In this document: positions 26,436 through 39,300 of the stretch, piece after piece
How positions within the stretch are numbered: the stretch's first letter is position 1
Layout: every line of letters starts with the position of its first letter
Origin: Sitta carolinensis
Taxonomy: Eukaryota; Chordata; Aves; Passeriformes; Sittidae
Reading direction: 5' to 3'
Assembly: GCA_032173965.1 (NCBI GenBank)
Contig: CM063290.1
Coordinates: 6,647,501-6,711,500 of the forward strand
DNA: 64,000 bases
Made by a program: the position numbers and the translations under genes
Notes under the pieces: generated by a model
Told to the model about the DNA's origin: nothing
The model's input: only the letters and a program-made list of their open reading frames with translations
Databases searched by the model: none

Positions 26436-28061
26436 GAAAGGAGACTTCTCTGAAATATAATTACAGCAAAAATACTGTTTTTCTCATTCTTCACCAAAGA
26501 ACCTTAAGTTTGTAATGTGCAAGTCTGGTATAAGTTCCTTACTATATTCTTCTAAGTAGAGCAATAATGCAAAAGCTGTTCTATATGCAAACATGATGTT
26601 ATTATTATGCAGACAACTGAAAAAGTTCCTGTTTTGTGTTGACTGTCTCTATGATCTTGTTTTATGCTGGGATTAGTACTTTCTTTTCTACAGCCAAGAT
26701 AGGGCTCGGTGTGACCATTGGCCAAGCTTTAGTCAATTGATGTTTTTGGTGTAAAATTCTGGGGAAATTCACTGCTGAACAAAGGGCAGCCAATCACTTG
26801 TGCATCATTGAGGTCTCATACCTGGCTCAGTCCATCTGATGGATTTGTGGCTTTGGCTTTCTTTAATATTGGCTGCAAAGCGGGGGGAAAAAGCCTTTAT
26901 TAAGGGTTTTTTTTTTATGGTAAGATGGTACAAAAAGGATGTATTTGAGGTCAGGATAAGCATATGGTGTTTTCAGCCTCAGTAGGACTTGGTGATGTTT
27001 TGTGTTTGCTCCCTCAGTTCAGAAGTCAATTGCACCCTATGGTGTTTATAAGGTCTTTTGGAAAACATTTTGGAGTTCTGTTTTGTGTAGTGCTATAATT
27101 TTCTTCTGTCTTATCGACATATTTTTTTTGTCACTTGCAGAAGCTGTAGCCAAAAAGCAAAAAAGACCTTGTTCCATTTTGTATTCTAGTCTGAGCCCTA
27201 TTGATGGAGGTGGGACCAGAACTCCTTATGTAAAAGTTTATTATTCATTTGTCTTGTATTTGCTACCATATCACTGTAAAGAAAAAAAAAATAACACTAT
27301 CAGCTATTTTTTCATTTTTTACTTCCAACTATTTTAGATTTTTTTACTTGATATATATACAGATATATATATATAAAGAAAAAGCTATATTATATCTAGT
27401 TGTGTATTGAAACTTGTTCAGGGTTTTTTTTCCTTTATTTTTACCCACTGGAAAATGAACAGTACAATTCATGTATTTGTAACCTTCATCCTTGGATAAT
27501 ATGGAGAAGCAGCACTGCAGGATCTTATCCAATATTCATGATGTTGTTTCAGTCAAAGGTCTCTGTTGCTATGACATGGGAAATGAAAAAAATCTCATCC
27601 AATTCTATGGCTCTATTAACTGAATTGTTAGATAATCATCATAACACATTTGGAAATCTCTCCTGACCTTAACTCACAATGCAGTGCTGGTTGATGTGAA
27701 TTATGATTTACAAGACCCAGGTGTGATGATTTTTTTGAAAAACTGAGAATCTGGCTAAATTATTGTCCAATCTGTCAAATATCTACCACAATATACTTGC
27801 CAGTTTAATTTCATACACACTGTAGCCACAATTGCTTCATAATTTATTTTAATTCCCCTATAGAAAACATTGCTTCTTATGTTTTAAAGACACCTCTCTC
27901 AGTTCCTCATGTTGCACCCGTACTGAAAGACAAACACAAAGCAATCCTGTGAACTCATTTTCCAATAGCTCCAAGAAATCATTTACAGGCCTACTCAAAC
28001 GAAGAAAATAATATTTTCCCTTCAAAAAGACTGAAAATCAAGTATTCTGCCTAGTTCATCT

Positions 28062-28082
28062 ATATATATATATATATATATA
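28062..28082 (+). repeat. (AT)n dinucleotide repeat
   Basis: About ten TA units in a row within the presumed KCNMB2 3' UTR. Confidence 0.9.
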
Positions 28083-28158
28083 AGTACCTTCCCTCATCAT
28101 AGCATTAAAAATTTCAAGATGTTACAAAACAAGTCATGCAAGTGTAATGTGAGCTGTA

Positions 28159-28193
28159 AAAAAAAAAAAAGAAAAAAAAAAAAGATAAAAAAA
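28159..28193 (+). repeat. A-rich tract
   Basis: Two runs of about twelve A bases separated by G, then GATAAAAAAAG. It lies 18 bases before the first AATAAA and is low complexity. Confidence 0.85.
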
Positions 28194-28210
28194 GAGTTCT
28201 CAGCAGTGAA

Positions 28211-28216
28211 AATAAA
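28211..28216 (+). terminator. KCNMB2: Candidate poly(A) signal AATAAA for KCNMB2
   Basis: First canonical AATAAA found after the KCNMB2 stop codon, about 1.78 kb downstream. A variant ATTAAA lies at 28104-28109, just upstream. Confidence 0.5.
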
Positions 28217-28305
28217 CCTGCAATCTTGTAATCAGTAGTATAATTTTCCTTAGGTAATTAAACTCCTGGAGGGTGGGGGGGATAATGAAGGTTCCAAAAA
28301 TATGT

Positions 28306-28311
28306 AATAAA
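28306..28311 (+). terminator. KCNMB2: Second candidate poly(A) signal AATAAA for KCNMB2
   Basis: Canonical hexamer 95 bases after the first. It is followed by a T-rich and GT-containing stretch (TATCTTCTGGCTTGTTCC), which fits a downstream element. Either or both signals may be used. Confidence 0.45.
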
Positions 28312-28669
28312 AATATTCAATTAAATCTTCCAGATTTCAGTATCTTCTGGCTTGTTCCATCAAACTGCTTGCTGTAGCTTCCATTACCAAGAAAAGAGGA
28401 GTGCTGGTGCACCAGGCAAGCCACAAATGTTCGTTTGCAAGAACTCTGTTTGGATCAGTGTGCTGGAATTGCAGAAGTCAGCGCCGGGAGAGCTGGATCA
28501 GCCTCAGTGGGACCGGACGGTGCTGCCAGGCACAATTCCCAAAGCAGGAATGCTGCACGGCCCGGGCAGCCCCCAGCTCCGGTGTGGAGGCTTTTCCACG
28601 GCATCCCATCACTGTGCTGGCCCTTTGCACGGTGATTTAGGTGCCTTGTGACATTTGTGGGGCCCGTGT

Positions 28670-28900
28670 TTGTGTATTCTCGCTCGCTGACAGGGAAGCT
28701 GATTGTTCCTGACATTTACACATCAAACGCCGCTCTCAACGTATCGGGCCATAAAACATCTCACCAGAGCTCCTGTGGGTGAGACATCTTGCTGCTGTTG
28801 TAGGCTATAATCATTTTGTTGACATTAAGGGAGAGATCTGTGGGATAGCAAAACAACTTGAGTAATTGGATGGAGGGAGGTAAAACAATAATTTTGAAGG
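28670..28900. promoter_or_regulatory. Candidate conserved element just past the KCNMB2 3' end
   Basis: Contains clustered CpG sites (CTCGCTCGC, AACGCCGC, AACGTATCGGG) in a CpG-poor surrounding, followed by an AT-rich stretch with ATAATCATTTTGTTGACA and GAGTAATTGGATGG. Retained CpGs next to homeodomain-like sites hint at selection. Low confidence. Confidence 0.25.
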
Positions 28901-30837
28901 GAAATATCCATCTGATCCCTGGCACCGTTAAACCCCTACTGAAGTGTTAGCACTGCAAATGGGATTTTTGACAATTCCTGCTGCCCCAGAGAGAGGTGGT
29001 GTTTCAGCAGGGATGTTAGTCTGTCCTATTCCTTTCTCTACTCTATTTTAATATCATGTTTTCCCTTGCAAAAGGCATTGATGTTCCTGTAGGCAGCTCA
29101 AATGAATGAGAAATACATTTAATTCACTTCAGCAGCCAGGCAAACCTACCCTGTTTCTAACACTAGTTCTGACTCTTCCCAGCACAAACATTTCAATTCT
29201 TGATGTCCCAGCTGGGCATGTGGGACAGCAGGGAAAAATCTGTCCTGGAAAACCCTGGAAAGGAGAGGTGCAATACGGAAAGGGTTGTGCGTTATTTCCA
29301 GGCATCAGAAGCCTACAACAAGAACCCTTGTGTGACATAAAATGATTTAAAGCATTCATAAGTATTTCAGATACCAAATTCCTGTGGCCTTTTAGTAGCT
29401 GTTACTTTCCTAATTAGATTGTATATGTCAAGCCTTATTCCTATTCTGGAACATCTAAATCTGAAGCTGAAGTGTGAACATCCTTGCTGTAATACTTTGA
29501 AATTTGGCACCTTGCAGCAGATTTACTAAATGTCACCAGCTAGGACAACAGAGAGTTTATTTTGATTTAGTTTTCTTCATTGAGGAGATGACAATTTATC
29601 TCTCAAAATGTACCCAGTGGAAGAATACCTGTCTCCAGGGTGAGCTTGGGTGAATGCAGCAAGGAGAGAGGGTTCAGGAAACACAAGAAGAGGAGACACA
29701 TCTCAAGGAGACACAAAGGCAGTGATTTCCCACCTGAAGGACAAACAGGGATTAAAGTCCCACCTTGTGACTCTCTTTTTTTTTTTATTTTGTACAGAGG
29801 ATAGGAGAAAACTTGGATAATGATTTTTTTTAATTCTGTTTGAAAAATAGGGTTGGATTAGGGTTAATGTCAGTGGGATGGAAGAAGTTGCTGTTAAAGA
29901 CTGTCTGGTGTTAATCTGTTCCACGGGGATTCCTGCTCTCATTTGGCTGTCAAACCTTTGCCCTCACAGCAGTACAAACTCTGTCATGAGTAGTGTTGTC
30001 CATTCAATACCACCTTTATAATTTTTCAGCTAATTTCCCTTCTCATACAGTCACGTTGGTATTAAATTATCTCCAGGTATTCAAGGGTGTTATCCTATAT
30101 CTTTGCAGCAGCACAATATTTCCATAAACTCTGAGCATGTTCCCTCCATTAGCCACTGTACTGTCCATCACCCATGAAATATTTGGGACAATCCCTCACT
30201 TTTCTGCTCCACTGAGCACTTGTCACCTCCCAGCACTCAGTCTTGCAGAGGAAAACCACGCAGTTTTTGGAGTTCCCAAACATCTCACAACTGAATACAA
30301 ACTTTGCCAAGTTGTTTTTGTTGTGCAGGATAGAGTGAAAAACAGATGTAAACTTCAGGGGTTTTTTTTTTCAGTGTTTTGAAAAAAAAAAAGTTTCAAT
30401 TTTTCAGTTTGAGCTGAAGAAGTATTTTAAAGTCTAGAGATGAAGGGGAAGGTTTTTACTTAGGAAATCCTAAAAATAATAATTTAAAAACATAAAATCT
30501 CCTCTGATGTGAAAAAAAACCAACTCAGCAGTTTATCAGTTCACTGAGTATTTTAAGATGGGGTTTTTTTTGTGAGGTGGACCAGCAAGGTTCTTTCATG
30601 TTTCTCTCTCACTGGTAAAGTGCAGGATCCATCACAAGGATGTGAGCAGCAGCATCCCCAGCCAGGGTCCAGCCAGGCTTGTGTGGTCATCTCAGGGATC
30701 ACCAGAATGTGTAAAGCAAAGCACAGCACCTCCCTCCAAGAGTGGAACAGCTGCTGAATTGAGCTGTTGGTGTGGATACACTCTGTGTTTAAAGTTAAAC
30801 CATGCTCTCTTGATTTATTTTTTTTATTTGACACGAA

Positions 30838-30900
30838 GTGGTCAGGCCGTGTGATTCAATTATTCGGCCGTCGTAAATTAGGGAGGACCTTGCATGCAGA
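30838..30900. promoter_or_regulatory. Short CpG-retaining candidate element
   Basis: AATTATTCGGCCGTCGTAAA and nearby GGCCGTGTG keep four CpGs within about 30 bases in a CpG-depleted region. The block is repeat-free. No function can be assigned. Confidence 0.2.
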
Positions 30901-32124
30901 GGCCCTGGGTGAGTGGATTTTGTGTCCTGTTAGCCCCAGGAGTGTGGCCAGCACAGCATTTGGCCCATTAAGAGCTGGCTCTCCCGAGCTCTGTCCTCTC
31001 CTGTGTTTGGTAAATCCAGTGAACCAGGAGGAGTTGATGCTGCCTTTGGCCACCTGATGCTCTCCCAACAAACCACTTTTTGTCCCTGACCTGTAGCTGC
31101 TAAATGTAAAACAAACTTCATTTGACACAAAGGGCCTCTTCATCCTCCAAATAAGGTTTAAAAAATAAAATTTAAAAAAAAAAAAATATCAGCAACACTG
31201 CCTGGTGAATTCACACCAAGATTTTTAAAATAAATCAGATTTCTCCAAACACCAGAAAAATGTGCTAATATTAACAGAGCCCTCCATACAGCCTGTCTAC
31301 TTTTTCTAGCTCTCCATTTTCATAGAATGAGCTGGTAGGTAAGTATTTATTTTTAATGGAACTGCATTCATTTAGGAAAGAATTTAGCATCTTTCATTGC
31401 TTAGTGATTTTATTGTAATATAGATGGTAAGCTATGCTCATTCTAAAATGCTTTGCAAGCTCTGTTTAAACATGGCCATTTCCAGTCAGAAGCTCAGCAA
31501 ATGACTCATAAAACAAGAGAAGAGCTGGAGGACCAGCTCTCACTGAATACAGAGAGAAGGTTTGTTTAATTTGGAAGTTCAAGAAAAGCAGGTGAGAGTT
31601 AGAAGCATCTCCAGAGGCAGTCAGGCAGGTCAGATTTAGGGAACCATGTAAATTTATGTTCATACCCTTCAGTATAGTACAGCACAGCAGGATCAGACAC
31701 TGCTATAGGTTGGGAAAAAAAAAAACAAAAAACAAAAAACACAGCTTTTTTTGTCTAGCAGGAGTGTGTTCAATTTTCAATACATTTGAGGGAAAAATGT
31801 CTGAAATTGCTGAAACACTGTGACATTCAGTGCACACAAAAACTAGCTTCCTTTATAAAGATACCATTTCTACTACTTTTTTTTAAACTTGGAAAAAGTG
31901 CAAAAGCAAAATCTGACCCTGGGGTGATCTACCACTATCTCACCTAACTCTTTGTATCAACCCAACTTGATTTCTTTTTCAGATTTTTCAGTCTGCAGAA
32001 TATTCTGAAGATTTTCTTCCCATTCACAGCGGAAAAAAATATTGTGGAATTGAAAATGTGCTTCCCATTCAGCTTAGGCTGAAATCTCTAAGCCTCTTAG
32101 GATAGGTTTTCTAATATATCATAT

Positions 32125-32206
32125 GGAAGGTGTCCTTTCCTGTGACAGGGGGTGGAATTAGATGATCTGTAAGGCCCCTTCCAAGCCAAGCCATTCTATG
32201 ATTCCA
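32125..32206 (+). mobile_element. CR1 LINE 3' terminus, + orientation
   Basis: Matches the end of avian CR1: a GGTGTCC...GACAGGGGGTGGAATTAG block, GATGATCTGTAAGGCCCC, TTCCAAGCC, then CCATTCTATGATTCC, the start of the ATTCTATGA 3' end repeat. Only the last 80 or so bases remain, which is typical of 5'-truncated insertions. Confidence 0.9.
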
Positions 32207-33249
32207 CCATGTGAAAACGTGTGTGAGGAAGGTGGGAGGTTTCATCTGCTCTTCCTAAAGTCCCCACCTTGGCAATTCTTTTACATGACTGCAGGTGCTG
32301 TTCTGTCTTCAGTTGCCAAGCACTTCTCAACACCCAGCCACCTGCACAGTTAACCCCAGAACACAAGCAAAGGCTCTGTTGTGCCAGAGGCTGCTGAGCA
32401 CCCAATCCCCAAAATCCAGGGGGCAAAAGGAAGAGCACCTTGAAACCCTTCCTCGGGAAGGCACTTGTGATTTCAGTCCCGGTGCACTTCAGCTCTCCGT
32501 TACATTCATCAGAAATTAAATAGGAAGCAAAGTCTGATGACTAAGCAGCAACACCTTAATCACTCCCCTCAGAAGCAAGAGTTCAAAGCCATTAATACAG
32601 CAAGACAGCTGAACAATGCAACAGGAGCCTGCAAACACTGCAGAGGCTGCAAACCCAACGCAGAGGGAGTCTGGGTGTAATTATTTGCCACTTGCTCGGC
32701 TCCACTTCACCATGTGCTCAAAGACAGTGGGAAGGCAAGTTTGTAACAGCAGCAGCGCATTTCCCATCACTGGCAGCTCCCTTTCCTCCCCAGCACATGC
32801 TGGCTCCCAACCCCACACAGGGGTTTCTGGGTCTCAGCCTCCAAGTAGGAGACAAGATCTCCCACCTGAGAGCAAAACAGAGGCCGAGAAATCTGTCCTA
32901 GAGCAGGTTTTTCCACAGCATGAGAAGTGCCACTAATCCAGGGTTTCTATTAAACAGCCACCAGGAAGGAGAGGGAAAGACAAACAGCTAACATGAGTAA
33001 AGGAGATGTTCTGCTTTGCTCAGCAGAAATGAGGATTATCTGCTCACACACAGGGGTTTCCCAGGGCAGAAGATGTTCAGGGGCCTCATTCTCTGTTGGC
33101 AGACATATCATGTTTGGATTTAACATCCAGGTTTTCATTTCATGGGCACAACACGTGGCCCTTTGCAAATCTGTGCTTCCCAAGGAGTAGCTGCTTACTA
33201 GGCCCACTGAACCAGATGCTGAAAATTTTGAGTATTCACTATCAAACCA

Positions 33250-33335
33250 GAATTATTCAAATGCCATCTGGACACAATCCTGAGTGATGTGCTGCATGGG
33301 ACCCTGCTGGAGCAGGGGTTTGGACATCCCAACAC
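33250..33335 (+). mobile_element. CR1 LINE 3'-region fragment, + orientation
   Basis: The series ATTCAAATGCCATCTGGACA, ATCCTGAGTGATGTGCT, GGGACCCTGCTGGAGCAGGG and TTTGGAC follows the CR1 3' region order. It is diverged and loses similarity before the terminal octamer repeats. Confidence 0.75.
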
Positions 33336-36300
33336 CTGGTAGGCAAGTGCCCTGAGTACAGGTCTTGTAAAAGGAACAGGCATTGAGACAGAAGCTGATA
33401 GACTTGGCTGTGAGTGGAGAAATTGGTTAACCTCATTTAAAAACCTGATTTTCTGCTAATACTCCATCAGACTCCATTTTTCACTCTTTTAACTCAAAGC
33501 ATCCAGTGCAAGACACAGAAGCAGAGCTGGCAGAGCTATCCTGGAGGCTTTCCCCTGCTAAAGAGCACCAAAATTAGAACTGGCATTAGAGGGAATCCAG
33601 ATCCTCTGCTGTCAACACCAGGAGGCTTTACCTGATAACTTCAACCAGAAGGTTAATCCTGAGACAGTAGCCAGGAGAGAGGGACTGCAACCCAAATCAG
33701 AGCAGGGCACAAGGGAGACCAGGCAGCTTCAAGTGTCCCTGTCCCACCAGCACATCGTGCCTTGTCCTGAGCACCCACAGCTGAGGACATGGTCTGAGCA
33801 CAGGAATTTGGGAGGCACTCACTGCTCCTGTTTCTCCAGTGTCGTGCCATTAGCTCTGTGCCACTCAGCAGTCACCTTAGGAAGAGAAATCATCTGCAGT
33901 CCCAGATTTCCACTGCTGTCCCTGGCAGTCCTTCATCTTGAGCCAATAACACTCTGGCTGCAAAAAGCAAATTAATGATCTAAGAAATCGGCTGTTCCCT
34001 CGTGCCCTTTCCCAGTCCTCTCCCACCCCTTCTGGCCTCCCTCCAGGTGAGATCCTGGCCGTGGGGACCAACACAAGCAGGAAAGCAGGAGAGGCAAAGC
34101 TGAAATTCCATCTCCTTGCCATCATCAGAGCCATGTAAGCTGGATCAGCACAACCCATGTTCAGATGCTTGGGCAAGGAGACTTTGGTGGCAGCAGCCCT
34201 TTGGGTTTGGTGCTGGCCATCACCAGCAGCAGCTTCTTATTGACTCATTGTCACAAATAACTCAAGGTCCCAAAGGGGACAGTGAGGAAGGAGCCTCCAG
34301 GGCCCTCATCCAGGGCAGTTGCTGGCCAATGTCACGTCTGCTGAGCTGACCCACACCCCCAGCTCCCAAACCCTTGATGCCCCATGCCTGAGATAACCCT
34401 CAGACCTTTCACACCTCACACCAAGAGCAGGACAGGAGGTGGCAGTCAACTCTGGGCATGCCACTATGCCCATGGAACAAAGTCCCAAATGTCACTCATT
34501 TCTCCACCATCTGTGGTGCAGATATTTTGGTGATGATCTTTACCCTTCAACGTGCCCCTTCAAAGTTCACAAGGCATGCTGCCCACTGCAGAGACTCTGT
34601 TTTTAGACCCAGGGGTGGGCTTGTCCTCTTCCCCACTTTGTGACAGGGAAATGCACAGCTTTGTCCTTCCCTTGAGCCGCTTGGCTGCTCAATACTAGCC
34701 TGACAATTACTTCCAGCCTTGGATAAAAATCTCCTGCCCTGATGCTGTTAAATTATGTAGAACAAGATTATAATTACATCCTAAAAAAATCCTCCTAAAC
34801 TCTATACTTGAAAGAACATTATTCAGGTTGCAAAAGCAGGCACTCCAAAGTTACAAAATACCAGAAATAGAGCTGCCTGAATAGCTTCCATGCTGCACCA
34901 CTTGTATATATGTGTGATGGTACAGGCTCTAGATCTACAGGGATATACCATTTTCCACAGGACCCCTGACCACACCCTAGTGAATGAGCTTTAGGCAGGG
35001 TCACAGCCATGGTACCAGACAGGCAGAGCAAGAGAGGAGAGATATTCCTGATGTCCTTTAGAGGAGGACACTGCTGAGATGTCTGTGAGGGTGGGAGGAT
35101 TAGGTTAAGGGAGGCTGATGGAGACCCTCCTTTTCCCCAAAATACCGTGGACCTCTTTCCTGCTCAACTCTGCCAAGATCTGGTGAAATTGCCATGCTAG
35201 AGCAGAGCAAATACTGGGCTCAGCTCAAGCTGCTCATCCTCCTGCTGAAAACAACTTGAAGGAAACATTTTGACATCTCCAAATTGATCATCTTCAGGCA
35301 TTTTTGACCCGTGGGAAGCAGGGCCATTTTACTGTTAGTTTCTGAACTCCTTTTTGTCAAAACTCCAGGAAAGTGCCAGTGGACAGAGCCTCCCTTAGCT
35401 CCACTGCCTAACAGCAGGGTTCCCTTTGCCCTTTACTCTGGATGGCTGCTGTCAGCTGTGTCACCAAACCTACCCACCCCACAGCCAAAGGGCTCCACGG
35501 AGAGAGGCAGCTCCCCTCCACCTGCCCTGCTCCAGGAGCCCACAAATGCTACCCCACCTCTCCCCAGAAAGGTCTTTTGTCTTGTTTCAAGGCTGAGCAG
35601 ACAGACCAGAATCAGACTGCCAAATAGGGGCTTCAGGGAAAGCCTATTTCTGTCTTCCTCAAATGAAATGAAAATCTATTGGCACACAGACTCTGTAGCC
35701 TCCAAACCCCATGTTCCTCCAGTTCATCCTGGCCTCCCCATATGCCAGGCCAAAGGTCAGGGTGTTTGTGCACTCAGTACAGTTGGAACTGGACAAAGCC
35801 AGCCATCAGCCACACAGATAAATCAAATCCTGTTCCTCTCACAATGGATTCTTCCCAGACAATACCCACAATAAGCCATGAGGGTCCACCTGGATTTACC
35901 ATCAGTCACCAACCAGCAGCAGCTCTGGTGCACATCACCATGTTCTATGAAAAGGTGGCGAAACAGAGTAAGGGAAAGCAACAATCAGGAAGAAATGAAG
36001 CAGAACTAATTGTCTTACCTGGACTGCTTCAAAATTTTTTCCCGTGATGACTACAGCATCACTGTGAACAGACTTTCTCAAAGGTCCTTGTTCTCTGTGA
36101 CATCATGTTTGGGTTTTTCAACATTTGTTTTGAATCTGGCAAAGTTCCTGCTCAGCAATTGCAGAATATCTCCAGCACAGAAAATATGGAGAGTTAATGC
36201 AACCTCAAAGCATAACACATTTGCACTGTGTAGCATCTCCAGTTTCTTGGGAAACAAATAAGTGTATGCAAGTTGCAAATGCTTGAGCTTTTTGAACCAA

Positions 36301-39300
36301 AAAAAAAAAAATAAAAAAATAAAAATTATTACATCTACCTTCTCAATAATTCACAGTTCTGTGAAGGATGAGACAGACTACATGTGGGCTATGTAGCCCA
36401 GCTCAAGATTGTCCTGTCTTTTCATGTCTGTGGGTTTCAGCCTGGGCCTGAGCCTCACCTTCCATTCCTGCCCCAACTGGCCTTGGGGTGTCCCAGAAAT
36501 ACAAGCCCTGTCTCTGGCTTTGTGCTTCAGAGCACTGCTGTAAAAGAAGGAGGCAGAAGCCCAGACAGAATAAATTCAGCAAAATTTTGTGGGAGTCCAG
36601 GACCTCGTTTCCATAGAACAGTGACACAGAGAACTGTCCTACAGCAAAATTTTTGGCCCTCCCCTGTAGCCAGTACCAGCTGCTCGCTCCCCATGCCCAG
36701 TGGTGTCTACCTGGGATGTCCCATCATAGACCACAAGCTCTTTGGACACACAGACATCTTCTGCTCTGGTTTTACAGAGCTGAGCACAGCTGAGCCTGGA
36801 CACATGCAGCTGAAACTGCCTTAGTTACCAAAGAAGCACCAGCCTCAGTAGCAACTTAATGGCTGATTTTCCATAAAAACAATTTATTTTTTTAAAAAAC
36901 CTCTCTGCAGCCTGAAGCATGAGTCTGGTGGGGTGTGTGGACAATTTTCCCCTGGACCAAATCCCTGCAGGATGGGAGCTGCAGAGGGCACAACCACAAC
37001 AGCCCTGTATGACCCACAAGCCACAGGGAAGCGATTCCAACCCATCAGCCACGAGCACACCCAGGGTGCAAGGGGCTGTGCTGTCCTGCCAGGCTGGCTG
37101 GGGTAACACATAGAGAAGATGTAGATTTTTGCTTGGGAATTTTTTTCCTTTTTATTTTCAGGGTTTACTTGCAATGCTATTTGTCACATCTCTGAAATCT
37201 CTTTGTACAGCATTCATCTTCTCGCCGGTGATGAAAGGCAGTGCCCTTAAGGACTTTTTGCTGTCCTTTTAATTGAGTTGTTTAAACTGATAAATTCAAC
37301 TGGGGAAAACTATCTGAGAAGGAGTGATGATTTTATTAAATAAAGGGAGAGCATGAGCATCTCTCAGGCCACAGCTAATCTGGAGGAGTGAGTGCTGGGA
37401 CACAGAACCACGCCAACTGAATTTCTGCATGGCTAAAGATGGTGAGGAAAGGTAATGGGGGCACCAGCAAAACCCTAGGGAGTTGGAGCACCACATCTGC
37501 ATGTTCAGATGGGCTTTTATAAGTTGGCCTGGCCAAAGAACAGCCTTTAAAAATTAAAGTATATTCCCTTGCATAAATACAGCCTGCAAATATATGATTG
37601 TGAAGTGGGTGAAATATCTTTCCACAAATTTGGGGACTCACTTTCATTGCTGGAGGATGACTCAAGCAGAAAAATGCTGGTCTGTATTCCAGAGGGGTTT
37701 ACACCTAATAAAAGTTTGTTCCACAGGGTGTTAACTGGAAAAATTAGGCATGAGAAAATCCAAGCTTAGAACATCATGGTTTGGAAGAAATTTTGATTTT
37801 AAAACCTACAACATCTGCCTGCTACCAGTGAGTGCACCCCAGGGCCAGGTCCTGCTAAGGGGTTCACAGGCATTATCCCCTCCTTCAGACCCTATCTTTG
37901 GCAGTGAATAGCTGAAATCCAGGCTTCTCCAGCCTGTCTGGCACCAAACCTGCTCTGTTCCCTTGGGACAGACACCAACAATCTCCAACTCAGATTATCT
38001 TTGAGTTTTAAGACCCACATTAGAGCCAGGCTCATGGGACCAGCTGACAGCACAAGGCAGCCAGCCTCCTGGGATCCACCAAATCCCACCTCGAATCCTT
38101 ATTTTCCCTCTGGCACTTTAGTTCATTTGATGTTTTCCCCTGTAGATTTTGGTCCCTTGTCTTCTTTCCCCTGTATTTCCTGAAGTGTTATTAAGCATTC
38201 CAGCAACTCCCAGCCCAGATCAGATTGGCATGGAAGTACCAGCTCCTGCAGAGCAATTCTGCCTTGCTCCAGCAGAGGAAAAATCCCTCCTGCTCCAGCC
38301 AGACCTGACACTCTTAGCAGAGGAATGCTGAAATATTGAAGTACATGAATATCAATCAACCTGAGGCAAAAAATGAATTCCCTGCAGGAGCAGTACACTT
38401 CCTTCCTCAGAGAGCTGCTGATTAGCAAGGTTAATTGCATGCCTGCCAGCAGCAGCCAGCGTGAGCTCGCCCAAGCCTTGCAAGGGACGCGAGCTGATAA
38501 CAGCATCCTTGCTGTCCTTGGGTGTCTGCACACACCAGCAGCTACAAGCTCCAGCTCTCCAGGCTGGACTGGGAATTTGACCCAGGCAAACCAGAAGCAG
38601 CTGTGGCTTCATGTACAGCCACTGAAAGTCTTCCCCAGTGACACGTCTTTCTACGGGTGCCAGATATTTCTCTCAGAAGCAAAAAATCAGATTTTTCAGC
38701 AAAATAATTTTCTATTCAGTAATAACATTTCTTATCCCAAAATTTCCAGAGGTGGATTGTGATAGTATCAAAAGCATTTTATCTAAAAAAGACACAAAGA
38801 AGGCATTTGATCTCTTCAGATGAGGATTTTCTCTTTGAAATTCAAAGTAATATATTTCTTACTTTTGTTTACTCTCTACCATAAACAAATCAAATGTCAT
38901 TTTTGTACTGAAATGAGATGTCACCCAGCTGTGGCATTTGGACTAAACTGAATCATCACATTGAGAGAAACTACAAACCAGACCATGGTGTAGGGAAACA
39001 CATTCCAGGCTCCAGCTACAGCATCAGAGCAGGTATTTCATGCTCTGAACACCCCAGAACACACAAATCTGCTGTTGGGCACAAGGGAAAAATTTGGAAA
39101 GTTGCAGCCTCTGGGAATGTGGGAATTACAGGCCAAAAGCACATGAAAGGGAGAGAAAGGCAGGGAAATGATTGCTGTATTTGGCCTGGGAGACCTGGAG
39201 ACCTGGAGTACATGGCTCTGTCAAGGGCTGTGGGTTTTGGTGTGGAGCAGAAGCTGCAGCAGTAACAGCTCAGCAGGGAAAGCAGCCAGATTCTGGATAA

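Larger units (their letters stand above)
26436..28330 (+). other. KCNMB2: KCNMB2 3' UTR (extent inferred)
   Basis: AT-rich sequence directly after the stop codon, with many T and A tracts, an (AT)n run at about 28062-28082 and an A-rich stretch at about 28159-28193. It ends around three possible poly(A) hexamers. Roughly 1.7-1.9 kb of 3' UTR would result. The true cleavage site cannot be fixed without transcript data. Confidence 0.6.

Noticed and set aside
35311..35874. 187-codon + strand open frame
   Set aside because: Pro/Ser/Leu-rich without domains; GC-rich intergenic composition explains it.
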